Shown piece after piece: positions 1-13,500 of a stretch of 64,000 bases of DNA. Both the position numbers and the translations under genes were made by a program. The stretch is from the NCBI RefSeq assembly GCF_047663525.1, contig NC_092587.1, positions 43,112,501-43,176,500 on the forward strand, given 5' to 3'. The notes under the pieces were generated by a model. The model was not told the DNA's origin. It worked only from the letters and a program-made list of their open reading frames with translations, and made no database searches. The stretch comes from Anas platyrhynchos (Eukaryota > Chordata > Aves > Anseriformes > Anatidae). How positions within the stretch are numbered: position 1 is the stretch's first letter; each line of letters opens with the position of its first letter.

Positions 1-3000
1 AAAAATGGGAAATTGATCAAAAAGGGGGAATTAACTTGCAGAGATTCTTGAAGAAGGCTATTACATGACCAAGAGCACATCTGGAACCTGTACTCCACTT
101 AGTTTTTGTAAGAATAATCATCCCTTGAAGATTTTAGAAGGTCGGAGTTTCCAGATAGGATTTCCAAATTTCAGGCATTTCCAAAACCTTTACAAAGAAG
201 CCAGAAAGAGCTGTTGCACTAAACATTCTACATGGGTTTAAATTAAATGAGCTGTACTCTGTACAGTACGCTGTACTCTTTCCACCTGGAGTAAGTTACT
301 GTCATTACCTCAAAACTTCAAACCAGAAGTCTGCAAAATGCTTCTTCAATACATGTCCCTTTGTAAGCTTACAAAGAAGTGACCTCTCATCGTTTCCCAG
401 CTAAACAGATTACTTTTCCTACAGCATACCGTTTCGCAAGATTTAGCATTTGCAAGTGCTGAAATACACAGACAATAATTCAATACCACAAAGTACATGC
501 CAATTAAGAAGTTAATACTAGAGTTAGTATAGCTGCTTCCCTAGTATTTTGCATAAGTCTACTGCAGAAGTTAACAATGCTCCCCAAAATCAGATGACTC
601 AGACTAATTCTAGTAATTAATCCTAGAATAGGCAGACAGACAGGATACATAGCCATCATCAGCATCTTTGGCTTTTCATTCAATACATTTTTGGAGAATG
701 CGAGATGCATTTGTCCAGCTGTCCCGCTGCTCCATACAGGTGAGGCTCTAATCAGCTGACAAGAAGGGAGTCTGGCTTCAATGGATCACAGCACAAAGAT
801 GTGAAAGTTTGTACAATTCTTTTAGCAAGCAATAGAGACAAAGAGACTCAGAACTAAAATACCATTCCTACCTTTCTCAAGGACAAAGTGTAGATAACCT
901 TTAGAATCAGAGGCTCTACTAGATTTACATTTTCTGGCATGCTCAATAAGGATTACTTCCCAAACAACCAAGTAGATGCTTCATCAGAAATCCTACATTT
1001 GCAAGATATGTGGGGCAACACCCGTACTTGTCATGTTCAACAATTACGAATTATTATAACACATGATACTGGTTCTAGGACAGCGTTTGTGGATGCCTGC
1101 ATTGGGTCTGAGGACAAAAAAATGTAAGTGACCTTGGACAAAAATCCCAAGTAGTCTTGACAGTCTAGTGTGAGCTCCAGGAAAGCAGGGTATAATGTAT
1201 CCAGTTTCAATTCTTCCAAGAGGTAAGAGACTAAAAGCACAGGTCTGTGATGTGTCATCAGCCCCAGTCACTTTTCTCAAAAGAAACAAAATGAGAAAAC
1301 TTAACACTTCACTACCACCGCAGAGAACAGTGTAGGTCCACCAGGACCTGAACAATATTTAAAAAAATGTTTGTCTAAATGCTGAGTATTTTCTCACCCA
1401 GCTTTAAATCTCTGCAGTGTAGACATCTAAGATAACCAGATTCCTTTAACATTAAGCAAAGAAATGAGACAAATCATGCCCTAGAAGCTTCTACTTTAAA
1501 ATAGATGCAGAAATATGTCAGATGAGCCTGTAAATGGGACTCTTGAGATTTACATGTGACCTAGTCATCTAAAACCAGGTGACGTGAAATCTCATGATTT
1601 CAGATACTCTTTGTCCATACAATATCTACATACATCATTAGCCCTTGATATATAGCTTCTTGCAAGTGGGCTCAAGCACACAGACACAAACATCTCAATG
1701 GCTTTTAGAATATGAATCAGCAGCCTGCAAGAACTTTAATGATGCCATTGGGTATTTTACTCTAGCCAAGCCCAAGGAAATCACACTGAGGGCTTTAAGG
1801 TTAGCATAAAACGTTGTGACTCTTCCCATAGAGAAGCCACAACTCCACAGTTCTCTCAGTGGCTTCATAGTTAATGGCAGCACATGCTGCCACTGCTGCA
1901 GCTTTCAGCAGTCCTTCTACTGCTTCTGATGTCATTCTGCTGTTCCGTGATCTGGCAAAAGCAGCACAGTCTCCAGATCCTACTTTATTTGGTTATGTCA
2001 CTCAAAAAAAAAAAAAAAAAGGCTAGGACTCCTTTCTTAAGTATGCAACTTGCTGGAGTGTGTCTTTTCTCTTCCAAACTATACTTGGCCACAATCCCTT
2101 GGACAACAGAATCTTTTGAGATTAAGGAAGACAGGTTTGAATAAAAGTACTTTATATTTGTATTTTAAGAAAATACTCAAATATTTAAAAACAGGATTTG
2201 GCAATATGTACTTTCTTGGATTAGAAAAAGTTCTTAAGAAACAAGAAGTGTGATATATTTGAGCCTACAAGTTCAGGTTTATTTTGGATTCTGGCATCAA
2301 CAGTGGTATTGTATTTGATAAGAAGACTTTTTCCCACATTCATGCAAAAAGCAGATCTAACAGCTAGAAGGGCACCTATAAAAGGAGGCATCAAGGCTGG
2401 CTGCAAAGTCAATCGCTATCCTGGCTCCAGTGAAGCAAGACTATAGCTGTAAGGATACATTAGTCTGTTGAAAGCACAATTTACATAATTTAAATACAAC
2501 AACTATTGTTTGACATTAGAGAATTAAGACATATGAGCTACTAATAATGGCACACACCTTCCTCAAGTTAACAGTAGTCTAAGACTCTCACCCGTGCCAA
2601 GGATTGTTCTAACACAGGTCTCTCTCACGTTGGGAAATGGCATCAGAAGTAGTATTTCCAGTACTGAATTTCGTAAGGCTGAAATCTTGCACCCTGAAGT
2701 CTGGTATTTTTACTCATTCACAAACAAAGCTTGAAGGACTTATCTTTTAATAGTGTCTTGTAAAAGGACACCGATTTCATCTTCAAAATACCTTGTCCTT
2801 TTTCAGGTAATCTTTGACAGCTGATAGGTTTAGCATTATATGGATAGCATGAATAGCCAAAATGTCTTCATGCCATTTCCTTATTCTTACAGATTTCCCT
2901 ACCAACATACAAAAATAATGCATCATTTGTCTTGTGCTTATCAAATTGGAGGGTTTGAACAACTATGATGAGAAGGACAGAACAATCCACCAGTATATTT

Positions 3001-4359
3001 TTCTCTGAAGTGCTGAAATTCGGTCTTGCAAGGCTGGACTTTGATGTCAAAGTATTAAAGGCAATTTGAGCATACACTTTATGCAGTGGCTTATCCAAGT
3101 AAACAAATGTGTTGATACAAATTAAAATGTCTATATTTAGACTGAAAAACTACAAGTTTGAAGTGAAGATTTGCTAATCTGCCATTGTGAACACCTTGAA
3201 ATGGCGGTCTTGAAGATAGCCATGATTACAGGCTAAAATGAAGGTGGAAATTGCTGAGTGTGAAATGTTGACTTTAGAACACTACAGAACATCCTGAAGA
3301 ATTTTAAATACCAGACACCACTGATTTTATCAACTAGAGTGCTGAACATTTATGTGCCACAAAAAGAAGGAAACAAAAGGCTTGGACCAACTCTGTCTTC
3401 TGTGCTCTCTTAACAGAGCACACTGCAAACTAGACTCACCCAATCCAGAAAGAAGAAAGCTTACCTTTAGGGCAGAGAGCACACTTGAATAAATTCAACA
3501 AATACTTCTCCATGCTTGGAGGTAAAACTACTAAATCATTTGAATTCTAAAACCTGCATGTATGGACAAATTGGACCTCTTCTTTTCTATTAAGCCAACA
3601 ACCTGTCAGGGTTTTAAGGCTAGGCACCCTGTCTACTACACTGTACTCAAATCTCTGTCTCAGTGGCTGACCTTTACAAGAATGGAATCCTGGTTATGAG
3701 CATGCCTCCCCTACCAGAAGCCTTGTTTTGCAATTCTAACACTCTAAATTATGCTTACCTCACTCATCTAAAATAAGCCAGCAACCCTCAGGAACAGACA
3801 GCAATCAAGTCATTCAAAAGCAGCAGCCCCGGACTGCTCTTTGCAGTAATTCTTTCAACAAGGGATCAAGACACTTTCCTCGCAAAGCAGTACCTTCATA
3901 TTTCATACAACAACTTTATTTAATGGCACGTATAAACTTGTCTTTATCTAGCACAGTACACAACAGATGGGTTCTACCACTGGGAATAAGAGCCCAAAGG
4001 GAAAACTAAATGGATAACGGTTAAAACTGCTTATATCCCTAAGTTCAAATGGAGACCAATTATTTCACTTCACTCCCAGCTTTCCTGGAGTGTAGATTTA
4101 TCAGCATGACAGCAATACCCTGGATCACTCCTTCACAAGAGAAGAAATACAAAGACCTATTATTTTTATTTTTAAACAAAAAAAATCACCACTATATATA
4201 AAATCATAAATATGCAAGGGGTATAACTGAATTCTGAGACAGTCTCAAAACATGTATAAGTTACTAAGTACTGAGTGTAAACTTCATTTAGTGCAAAAAA
4301 AAAAAAAATATCTGACCATGCGTGTAGGAAAAGCCATTTATTTCCAGACCAGTATTTAC
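1..4359 (-). other. LUC7L2: LUC7L2 intron 9 (partial) or alternative 3' end
   Basis: No exon matching the expected C-terminal tail (ending EEREAGEI in relatives) was seen on the minus strand, so this is read as the 5' part of the last intron. It holds a 17-base A run (2004-2020) and AATAAA hexamers on the minus strand at 4170-4165 and 3920-3915. The second is followed by GT-rich sequence and could end a short transcript. No other gene seen. Confidence 0.6.
3915..3920 (-). promoter_or_regulatory. Candidate poly(A) signal for a short LUC7L2 isoform
   Basis: AATAAA on the minus strand about 440 bases past exon 9, followed within a few bases by GTTGTTGTATG, a GU-rich element of the kind found downstream of cleavage sites. 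A second AATAAA sits at 4170-4165. Use is not shown by sequence alone. Confidence 0.35.
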
Positions 4360-4554
4360 CGCTTTTTGGAGCTGCGTTCTCGGCTTCTCTCCCTGGAACT
4401 ATGCCTGCTTCTATGATGGCTGCGACTCCGGCTGCGGCTGTTAGAGCGAGACCTGTGGCGATGGCGTTTCTCACGGGACTTGGAGCGAGTTCTCCTCTTT
4501 CGTTCCCGGGAGGCTGAGCGAGACCGATGTCTGCGGCGATCTCGGGACCTAGAT
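4360..4554 (-). CDS. LUC7L2: LUC7L2 coding exon 9 (RS domain)
   Basis: Acceptor TTTTAG|ATCTAG, donor AGCG|GTAAAT. Encodes 65 residues dense in RS/SR dipeptides plus two bases (RSRSRDRRRHRSRSAS... to SSKK). If the donor is not used, the next in-frame codons are CGG TAA, ending the protein immediately. Confidence 0.92.
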
Positions 4555-7500
4555 CTAAAACAGAAAGGAATTCAGACACTGCATTCACCTAGCTATTCTA
4601 TCAGTGTACTTTGAATATTACACTCTATGCATAAGAAAATTTGTATAGAGAATAACCCGCAGTGTTCAGACCTACTGCATTGCCCTATGACAGGTAAACA
4701 AAGAGGGGAGAACAACATTAGACGTGCTACAAACTTTTTTTTGACTAAAGCAGACAGTTTTACATTTGATTTATGATTATACTTATGGTTACAGCATAGC
4801 CAAGTCAGGCTTCGGAAAGGAAAAGTATTTGTTTTGTTTTAAAATCTTGCATTTATCAGGACAAGTTTTAGAACTTTGATGCAGTGACAAGGATCATCTG
4901 GCAGAAGCTGTGTAATTATGATATTCTCAGAACTTAGGACTATACCCTTTCCCCATAGCTACTGCAATAGAAATAGCCTGGAAGGTTCTAAACACCATAT
5001 AAATTCTTGATTTTCTTTCTTTTTTAAATCACCTTGCAATAATACCTCACTGGTGACTTTCAACTGTAGGTATAGAAGAAAACTGGCAACATAAATAGGA
5101 GTCAACATAGCACTTTGTGCTTTAAGAACATAGGTTTTCACCAAAAAGGTATTGAACACAAGCATCTGTTTTGAAGAAAGTAATTCTCTGCGTTCCAAAT
5201 GTTATCAGGGACAAAACATTGCATTGTAGTAACCACAAAATAGACAGACAGCTCAACAGTAAATGCTAAATGCTGTATAAACACAGAGATGACTATGTAA
5301 CAGGATGCTTTTTCTGTAAAGAACATCTCAAATTAATAAGGCTAGACAAATTTATAACGTTCTAGCTTGTGAAAGGCTGGCATCACTGGTGGTATTTCTC
5401 ATTTGCAGATTTGTATACCTTTTGGTATGTTTGCTGTGGGATCTTGACCTGAAACAAATGGAAAATGGTAAATCAATTTTTCTTACAGAGTTATTATCAA
5501 ATATAAAGTACAGTTCAGTAATAAGTCAGACTAGTTGAGCCTTTACTGTATTTCTCATTTTACTAACAGAAAAGTTAAAGGCCATTTATTTTAAGTTAAC
5601 ATCTTTGCAACACATTTATCAGGAAATAGATCCCCCAACAACTCTGTTTTGTGCTGTGTGTGTGTGTGTGTGTGTGTTTGTATGGGGATAAGGGTATCTA
5701 CTCTGCTTTTTAATTCACACCCCTTCAATAAGAAAAGCTTACTGTTAAATAGAGCCAGTACTCCCTTATTTCTTGTAAGACACATTGTCAGACTGCAATA
5801 GATTTCAAAATATTCATTACTAGCTTCTGAAGACAGTATGTCAAGAGAACTGCAGTTCAGGTCCCATTCGACCCTACCCTCACAACGCCTGGAAACAAGA
5901 GTCTATTTTCATAGAAAAACAGCAAATTACTTTGCTTAGTCAATGCTATTCAACAATTCCCAGTAAGGAAAAAAGTTAACACCTGTCAGATCTAAAAACA
6001 AGGTACATACCTGAGAAACATATCGCATGTAAAAGGCATTTGTTCAAGTTTTGTTCAAGTGTGTAGAGACAACGATATTTGTAGATTTTAAAGAAAAGGC
6101 TTTCTATAAAAATAATTTAGGTTTTAAGTGAATTAAAAGTATTGAATGAGTTAAACATTTAAGTTTCCAAGGAAGGGAAACTCATGATTCTGCAGATTTA
6201 CAAAAAACAAACGTTCATGAAGTATACTGTTGTTTTTCTATTAAACTTATATAGGACATTATGTAAATGCAATTAAAGTAGATCCCTACCTTCTCAGTTT
6301 CTCCCTTTCTTCTCTTTCCCTCTCCTCTCTACGTTTCAGACGCTCCTGGTTTCGTTTTTCCTGTTTATCAGCCACAATCCTCTAAAAGAAAATGAATGTA
6401 TTCATTAAGTTACACTTCAAAATTTCTCAAATGAAGGTGTAAAAGCTATAAAAATAATCTAGACAGTTAATATTCAGTTCTTTCCCTTGTATATATTTCT
6501 CCCTCTCTCTTCCTCAGTGTATATATATGTATTTTTTTCAAGAAACTCAAGTTATTGCAGAAGAGCTGCAGCAAATACGTGGGTGTTACACCAAGACCTG
6601 AAAGATGTAAACTTACATTAAGTTTTTCATGAAGGGGAATTGAGAGCAGTAAGTCATGAAGTCATGTCTTAACGTGAAAGTTTCCATGCCAAACCTATCA
6701 TATTTTGGCTACTGGGGAAGGGTAGAAGGGAATTAGAAGAGGGATATAGTTAGGAACTGTATTAATTCCCTCAGCTATCCTTTGAAATAAAGAAACTCCT
6801 AGTCTTAAAGGACTTGGTTGGGCTGATACCTAGTTTTGAGGCTACTTGTTTCTGTGTTGCGAACAGTACACATAGAATTAGAAAGGATGCTTCAGCTGAC
6901 AGCCCCCAGGTTGAACTCACTACTACTGGGGACAAGGCACGCTCAGTAGAGGGCCCTCAGATATGGAACTCACAACTGGAGATCTGGCCAAACCCAAGTC
7001 TCGCCACCTTCTGGACATGATGAAAGAAATTCAACTCTTTGTAAAGACCTTCTTCTGAGATGTGGAATTGCCCCAGCAGCATCTTGATTAGATCTCTGAG
7101 GAGAGCTCTGAGGAAGGAGGGGATAATTATTGTTTTCTTTTTTGTTAGGAGAAGTACTTCAAAAGATTATTTTATTGATGCTTTGGGAATGTGACATAAT
7201 TATCCATGCATATTTTTTTCCAAAGGTTGTAAATAATCAGTTAATTAGCCCCTTTATTTCAAATTATCTCTCTAGTTCCTTGCACAGTATCAGTAGTTTA
7301 ACTACAAGCAAGGTTTCTTCTTCAAGTGAATCTGCATAATTTCATGTAGGGATGAGAGGAAATGCACATGATCTCCTCTAGGTATCTAAGGCTTGAATTA
7401 CAACAACTGTATTTAGGAGCCTAAATTGCCAATATAGTTAACAGAAAGAGTTGAGCTTTCCAAAGGGTAAGTCACAGTATCCATGCAAGACAGCTGGAAT

Positions 7501-10500
7501 ATTATGAAAATCAAGCCAATTCACTCAAATTCAGCAGCAACATTCCTTGCTTTAGGGCTTCAATTCATTTGGTGATTCTCTTTAGTGACTGCTATAGTAA
7601 CATGCTTAATTGCGCCTTAAAGTCCATAATTTGCATATTAAAATCATAAATGGCATAAGCTTCCAAGTCCATCCTCTTGAATACCAGAAGTCTGGAATGT
7701 AATTCCAGTAAGTTTTTCTTCAAGCATATGATTTCCGATTGAGGTAGCGTTTTTTAAGAAAATATTCCAACTGGATTCAAAACTTCAAGCTATGGAGAAC
7801 ATGCAACCTCCCTGTAACAATTATTTTAACAATTAGCCTCACTTCAAGATATACACCTTTTTCTATTTTGACTGTGGATAGCTACAGCCTTGAGTTGTTG
7901 GAACTCATTTCACCTATTGTTAGTCAAGCTTAAAAGCTGTGATAACCACTCAAAGAACCATTGTTGGTGCCTATGAAATGATTTGTCTGGATAAAATAAA
8001 CTAGTTTCTGTAGTCTTTCACCACACAGCAGGCTGTTGAAGCTCCAAACATTTCTGTAGATCTTTTTTGGAATCCTTTGCTATGAATTACTGTCCTCTTT
8101 ATGTATGTGCTCTTTAACGGTACCCAAACCGAGCACAGCATATCAACAACAGCCCTATTAACACTTTATCCCTAATTAAGTAAAATATCACTCCCTTAGG
8201 GTCACATGTTCTTTTATTTTCAGGAGTCTCATTATTACTTTCATCCAATAAACTGGCTTAAGGTAAAGTTCATTTGTCTATCTCCCAAGTCTTCCAAGAC
8301 ACAGACACTTCCAGCAACACTAATTCAGAATGCAGTTCTCCATTTGACAAGTGGAATTGCACTCTTTGTTCCCAAGATACATTACTATGAACAGGTGTTT
8401 TAATACAACTAGTCCAAGTGAGGCCATCTTATCACATTATCTAGGTAATTGGTATTAGATTAACATGTTCGGTGTTTATAGACGAACAAATTATCTCAAA
8501 AGGTAACATGAAAAAAATCACACAGCCAGAGATTCCATTAAGACTGCCTTATTAAGTAGGAGCACACGCACACACACGAAATAGAGGAATGATTTACCCT
8601 GAGTTCCTCAAGCTTCTCTCTTATTTCAATAAATCCTAAATGCAGCTTTCCTCCAAAGTGGTCAGCAAGACGTCGGTCATTGTCATGAAGACCAAGGTAG
8701 GCCGAACACACTTCACAAACCCGTAGCTTCTGCTGCTGAAAGCTAGAGGCAGGCATAGAATTTCTGTATACCTCCTAGGAAAAGCAAATTTATTAGTCTT
8801 ACTTCTCAATGTGCAAAAATACAAAAACAATTTTTTACCACGAGTATATTACTTTTGATGATAGAATTCAAATAAAGGATGTGCTGATTTGCTTTAATTC
8901 ACCCCATTCATAAATTAACCCTCTCATAAAGATGAAGTGCAGGTTCCTCATTTTGAAGATTGGATGTAGTAAAAACAGGGTATTACCAAATGGTTTTGCA
9001 TATTAAACAAAGTGGAGTGATCATCTTTATTTCAGATTATACTGCTTAGAACAATGAGCAACTTTCATAGAAAACACACTGAATACATGTTAACACAAGA
9101 ATTACTATATGTTAACATATTATAAAAATATTAGATGTTTTCATTGTGAATGCAGTTTAAAACAAGAGAAATCTACCCACATTTTAGATGCTAATTAAAC
9201 ATCAAGTTACCTAAGCAAAATTTACCTACAAACACTCAGATGACAGACAAGCAAGACCGCCAGCAACCCCTCTGGTACCATTAAAGCAACTGCAGATGTT
9301 TGTTTCTATGAGTTTAAGTATATTGGTGAAATATGATATGGAAAAAGCTCTTGACGAGATTTGCCACCTGAACATTACAACAAAGACTACTTTGACTTGC
9401 CTGATACACAAGCCATTGACCATCTTTCAATGAAAACAAACTTAGCAGGGTCTGAAATGGCTCCCCTTACTGAAGCTTTCCAATATGAGCCACACACCAA
9501 CACACTTCAATGTGCAGTGGGGTTACCACGGCAAGTGTCACAAGACCCAACAAAATGAGCAAGTCTGACACAGACAGCCATGACTGTCATGTCCACAGAT
9601 GTTACCAGCCAGCACAGCTAAGCTAAGGTAAACACATCATCAGTGGAAGTTAGTATAATTTAATAGTAAAGGAGTGTATTTGAAGGTGGAAACTTCTCCC
9701 AAACAGGATGCCACAAAGCAAATTCCTTGGTTTATATAAAGCAGTTAACTAAGGAAGTCCCAGTAGCTAAGGCATCTTGCACTACACAGTTACTGGCCAA
9801 TTTAATTTGGGATACTGCCCTCTTTATCCCCCAAACCTTACACAGTCAACTTACTTCAGCTTCTCTCTTCTTTACCCGTGCCTTCTCCACCTCATCCATT
9901 ACTTTTTGAGATTCTTCCACATTTCCATCAGCTCCCAGCTGTTCCACTTTGGCCAGTAGTTTCCCAATTTCTTCATTCAATTCATGAACTCGTTCAGCCT
10001 TGAAAGAGAAGAAAAGGCTCAATGCAGGAAATGCTTTTAAGTTAATGATGGAAAAGAATCTGAACTAATACTGAGCTATTATTACACGCAAAATCTGTAG
10101 GGTGAAATTAAGGAAGCACGCAGAGATAACCTCCCCATTTAAAAGGGAAACAGAATTGCCTCATGTCAAAACACACAGAGAAAGGCTGGGTTACCAAGAC
10201 TATGTAGCAACTCCAGAGCATGATTTTGTTCAGAGATTTCAAATAATTCACGCTGCTGTCTTGCAAAATTAGTATTCATACAACCGTTCCTCCTGGCTTG
10301 TGCATGGATTTGAAGAAAAAATGATTTTTATTTTGATCAAAAAGTACAAGGATTACTAACATTTGTGTGGAATTGTATCACAGAGATTGAAGCTCTCTGA
10401 ACTCAAGAATATCAAAGAGGTCTCTTCTCTGCCTTCTCCTCTCCCTGAGAAACAGGTTCTCCCTTAGAAACAGGCTTGCTTTTTACGTGTTTATTATAGA

Positions 10501-13500
10501 ACTTATTTTTACCCTTCATCAGCATGAATTCTCAGATTGGATAGTCTGCCAAAGTCTAAATTTGGTTCCTTAGAAAAACAAACCACCAAAAAACTCTTCA
10601 GCAGGTAGTTTTACATGCTTACTTTAGCTGCAACTTCAGCACTGATCTCTTCTTGGGTTTCTGCTAATCTTTTCTTAGCCACTTCTGTTCTCCTATCACA
10701 GTCTGCAATAAATGATTGCAGGTGGTCCATTGCCTGAAACATCAACAAGAACACCAATCAACATGGTAAAGAACATGACTGTTATTATCCTGAATAATTT
10801 CCTGGTTTAAGACTAACTTTTCAAAGTTTTTCTTAGTGAAATCTTTGTAAAAACAAAAAACTAGCTGCTTATGGTATATAATCACATATATTAACATATG
10901 ATAACATTTTAAAAAACAGTCTGCACACTGCCAAAATTCATTAAGTATTTGCAGAAACTTGGAAATGTATCTGTCTCAAGTCTTATTCCTGAAAAAGCAG
11001 CAGACATTTATAACATGTATTAAAATTCTTCAAAGGATAGTTAGGTTCACCTCATCCTGCCAATACATGCAGAACCTTAACATATTTTCCACTAGGTTTT
11101 TTAGCTATTAATCATATTAACACCATGCCCCAACAACCACCCCCAATTTTTTTATCCATACTGAAGACAGACTTCCTAGCTGGGAGTTTGGAACTGTATT
11201 ACTCAAGCTATGGTGTACTGAGACATAGCATGTAATTTGTTATTCCCAAGAGAAAATGATATTTTTATTAACAGATAGAGAATTTAAGACTCTCTTCAAA
11301 GCATACATGACATTTGCTTGATAATTGTTACCATGAAGACAGCATACAGGTTTATGATAATTATTTTTGTGAAAGGGCATTAACAGTTCTACCTAGGAAT
11401 GACTACCAATACAAACATAATACTCGCATATAATCATGCAGAGGCATGTAAACATTCCTGTAACTGTGGAGGGATTTCTCTGCCTTCACTTATAAAGCTA
11501 CTTCACATAAGTTCTCCTTTGTGGACCAAAGCTTAACTTTTGTTGCTTAGTTTATCCCTCTAGGCACACAAATTATGCTTTCTCTCCACCAAGACAAGAT
11601 ACATACATCAAGCTCAAAGAAGAAATCTTGATCTTTGGATGCTATTTCATAGTCTGCCCGTAATGCCAGGTCATGCACCTTCAGACATTCTCCAAGGTCC
11701 ATTCTCTGAAAAGAGACAGAGGGAAAGTAATGTAAATTTTCAAAAGAGTTACAAGGAACAAAGTAAGCACGATTTCCTTTAATAGTCAAATATTCTGAAG
11801 AAAATCACCTCCTACATGGGAATAAAAGGACAGTTTTAAAAAGCTGTCAAGACAATCCCAGATCTTGAATAAACATCTATGAATGATAACAAAAAATCTA
11901 GACAGAATGGAAGGCTTATCCTAACATGATTGCTATTTGCATTACAGAGTATCATTATTGTCCTGCAAAAGAGCTTTTTTTTTTTTTTTTTTTTAAACTT
12001 TCAGTAAAATAAAAGGGACTGAAGTGGAACATCCTGTATTGAAATAAAGCAGCTTAGGAGAACCAAGGTCCCTGAAAATAATTGGCAATTAAATGGTCAA
12101 ATGCTTGACCTGATCTATCTGCACACTCCATGTTCTTGCTGTAACAGTTACCTGAAATAGTTGCAACCACATCATCACTGTAAGTGCTGTTTAAAAAAAT
12201 CATTCTCAAAGCATATAAAGGTAGCCAAAAATCAAATCTATCCAAAGGAAGGGGAAGAACAAACTGAAGTAAGTAGATTACATCGTTAGCTTTTAATCTC
12301 ACATGGAATACAGCTGAGAAGAGCGCCCAGAATCTTACTAGGTATAACAAATACTTTTTTTTTCAGATTGAATTTTGCAACTTGCATAGAAAAAGGAATT
12401 TTGATGAAATCAAAATTGTTTCCTGCAAGTTTGTTTGGTGATCAAGACAAAATAATATGCATATGACAAAAATCAATACATAATGGAAACAAAATTAGAA
12501 AAAAAGAAATCAATGTGTGAATTTGTAGAGAGGGTATAATCACTGAAAGTGATTACTATTTGCTTCACTTAAAAACAATAGTTTCAGTTAGTTTTGTGCA
12601 CTGCTCACTTAAGAAAAACTGGTCCTTTCTTAGCATTAAAAAACCAATAGAAGTTGAACTCTAGTAGAAAAAGCTCTCCTGTTGTAGTTCAGTAGCAGTT
12701 TTAGAACCAAAACTAATATAATTGATAATTTGTGTTCTTCCATAAAAAGATGAGTGTTAACTTGGAAACTGTTGGAAGTCACCTGTTATTTGAATATTTA
12801 ACTTCAACAGGAAAGAAAAAGATTAGCTCTTTCCTTTGTAGCTACATAGAACCTCAGCAAATTTGTTAAGTGATGCAAAACCTGGAAGACCTAGAAGCTG
12901 AGCAATACATCATGTCTAATTTCCAAGTCATTAGATGCTAACATTACTGCATTCTTGAAAAAGAATGAAAGCAGTATGAAAGAACATTTTATAACTATCT
13001 AAAAATTAAGACACCCAAGAATACTCCTAAAATTGGGAAAAGCTTGTCTATATGTCAATTCATCACTTGCACTTACATACGTTATTTAAGTTCTGAAAGT
13101 CAAGGCCAATCCTGTTTTATGTCAAACCCACCACTCTCAAATGCATAGATGAAGCTAGTGACACTAAGAAATCTGTACACAAAGACAAAGCCTAAAAGAG
13201 ATTCATCACACCATCCAAAAAATGCTATTTCAATATGAAAGCTACATACAGAGTAAGTACGTTCCATTACAGCCTAAAAAACGAGAATTCACGTGACACT
13301 ACCACGACATACTTTGTGCTGACTTTATGATTTGGAATGGATTTGACCTCTTCAAATCAGTCTATTTCCTGATTTCTTTTTAGTCCAACTTGTAAATCCA
13401 TAGCTCAAGAGGATGGAAGTTACTTTGAGCCAGCATTTCTGCTGAAAAAAAATTCTACCCTTCCTTTATCACTGTGCTGTGCCTCCCTGTGCTAGCACAT

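Larger units (their letters stand above)
4555..11606 (-). other. LUC7L2: LUC7L2 introns 3-8
   Basis: Six introns separate exons 3-9: 10734-11606, 9999-10622, 8775-9854, 6382-8597, 5449-6289 and 4555-5418. They are AT-rich, with a (TG)n run at 5655-5677. I see no additional coding exon, RNA gene or clear transposon in them; the small open frames present have no recognisable product. Confidence 0.8.

Noticed and set aside
1044-1355. 103-codon minus-strand open frame
   Set aside because: Not related to the LUC7L2 C-terminus and no domain; treated as chance in intron 9.
6814-7020. Open frame with a possible repeat-like sequence
   Set aside because: Compared mentally with CR1 and other avian repeats without a convincing match; left as intron.
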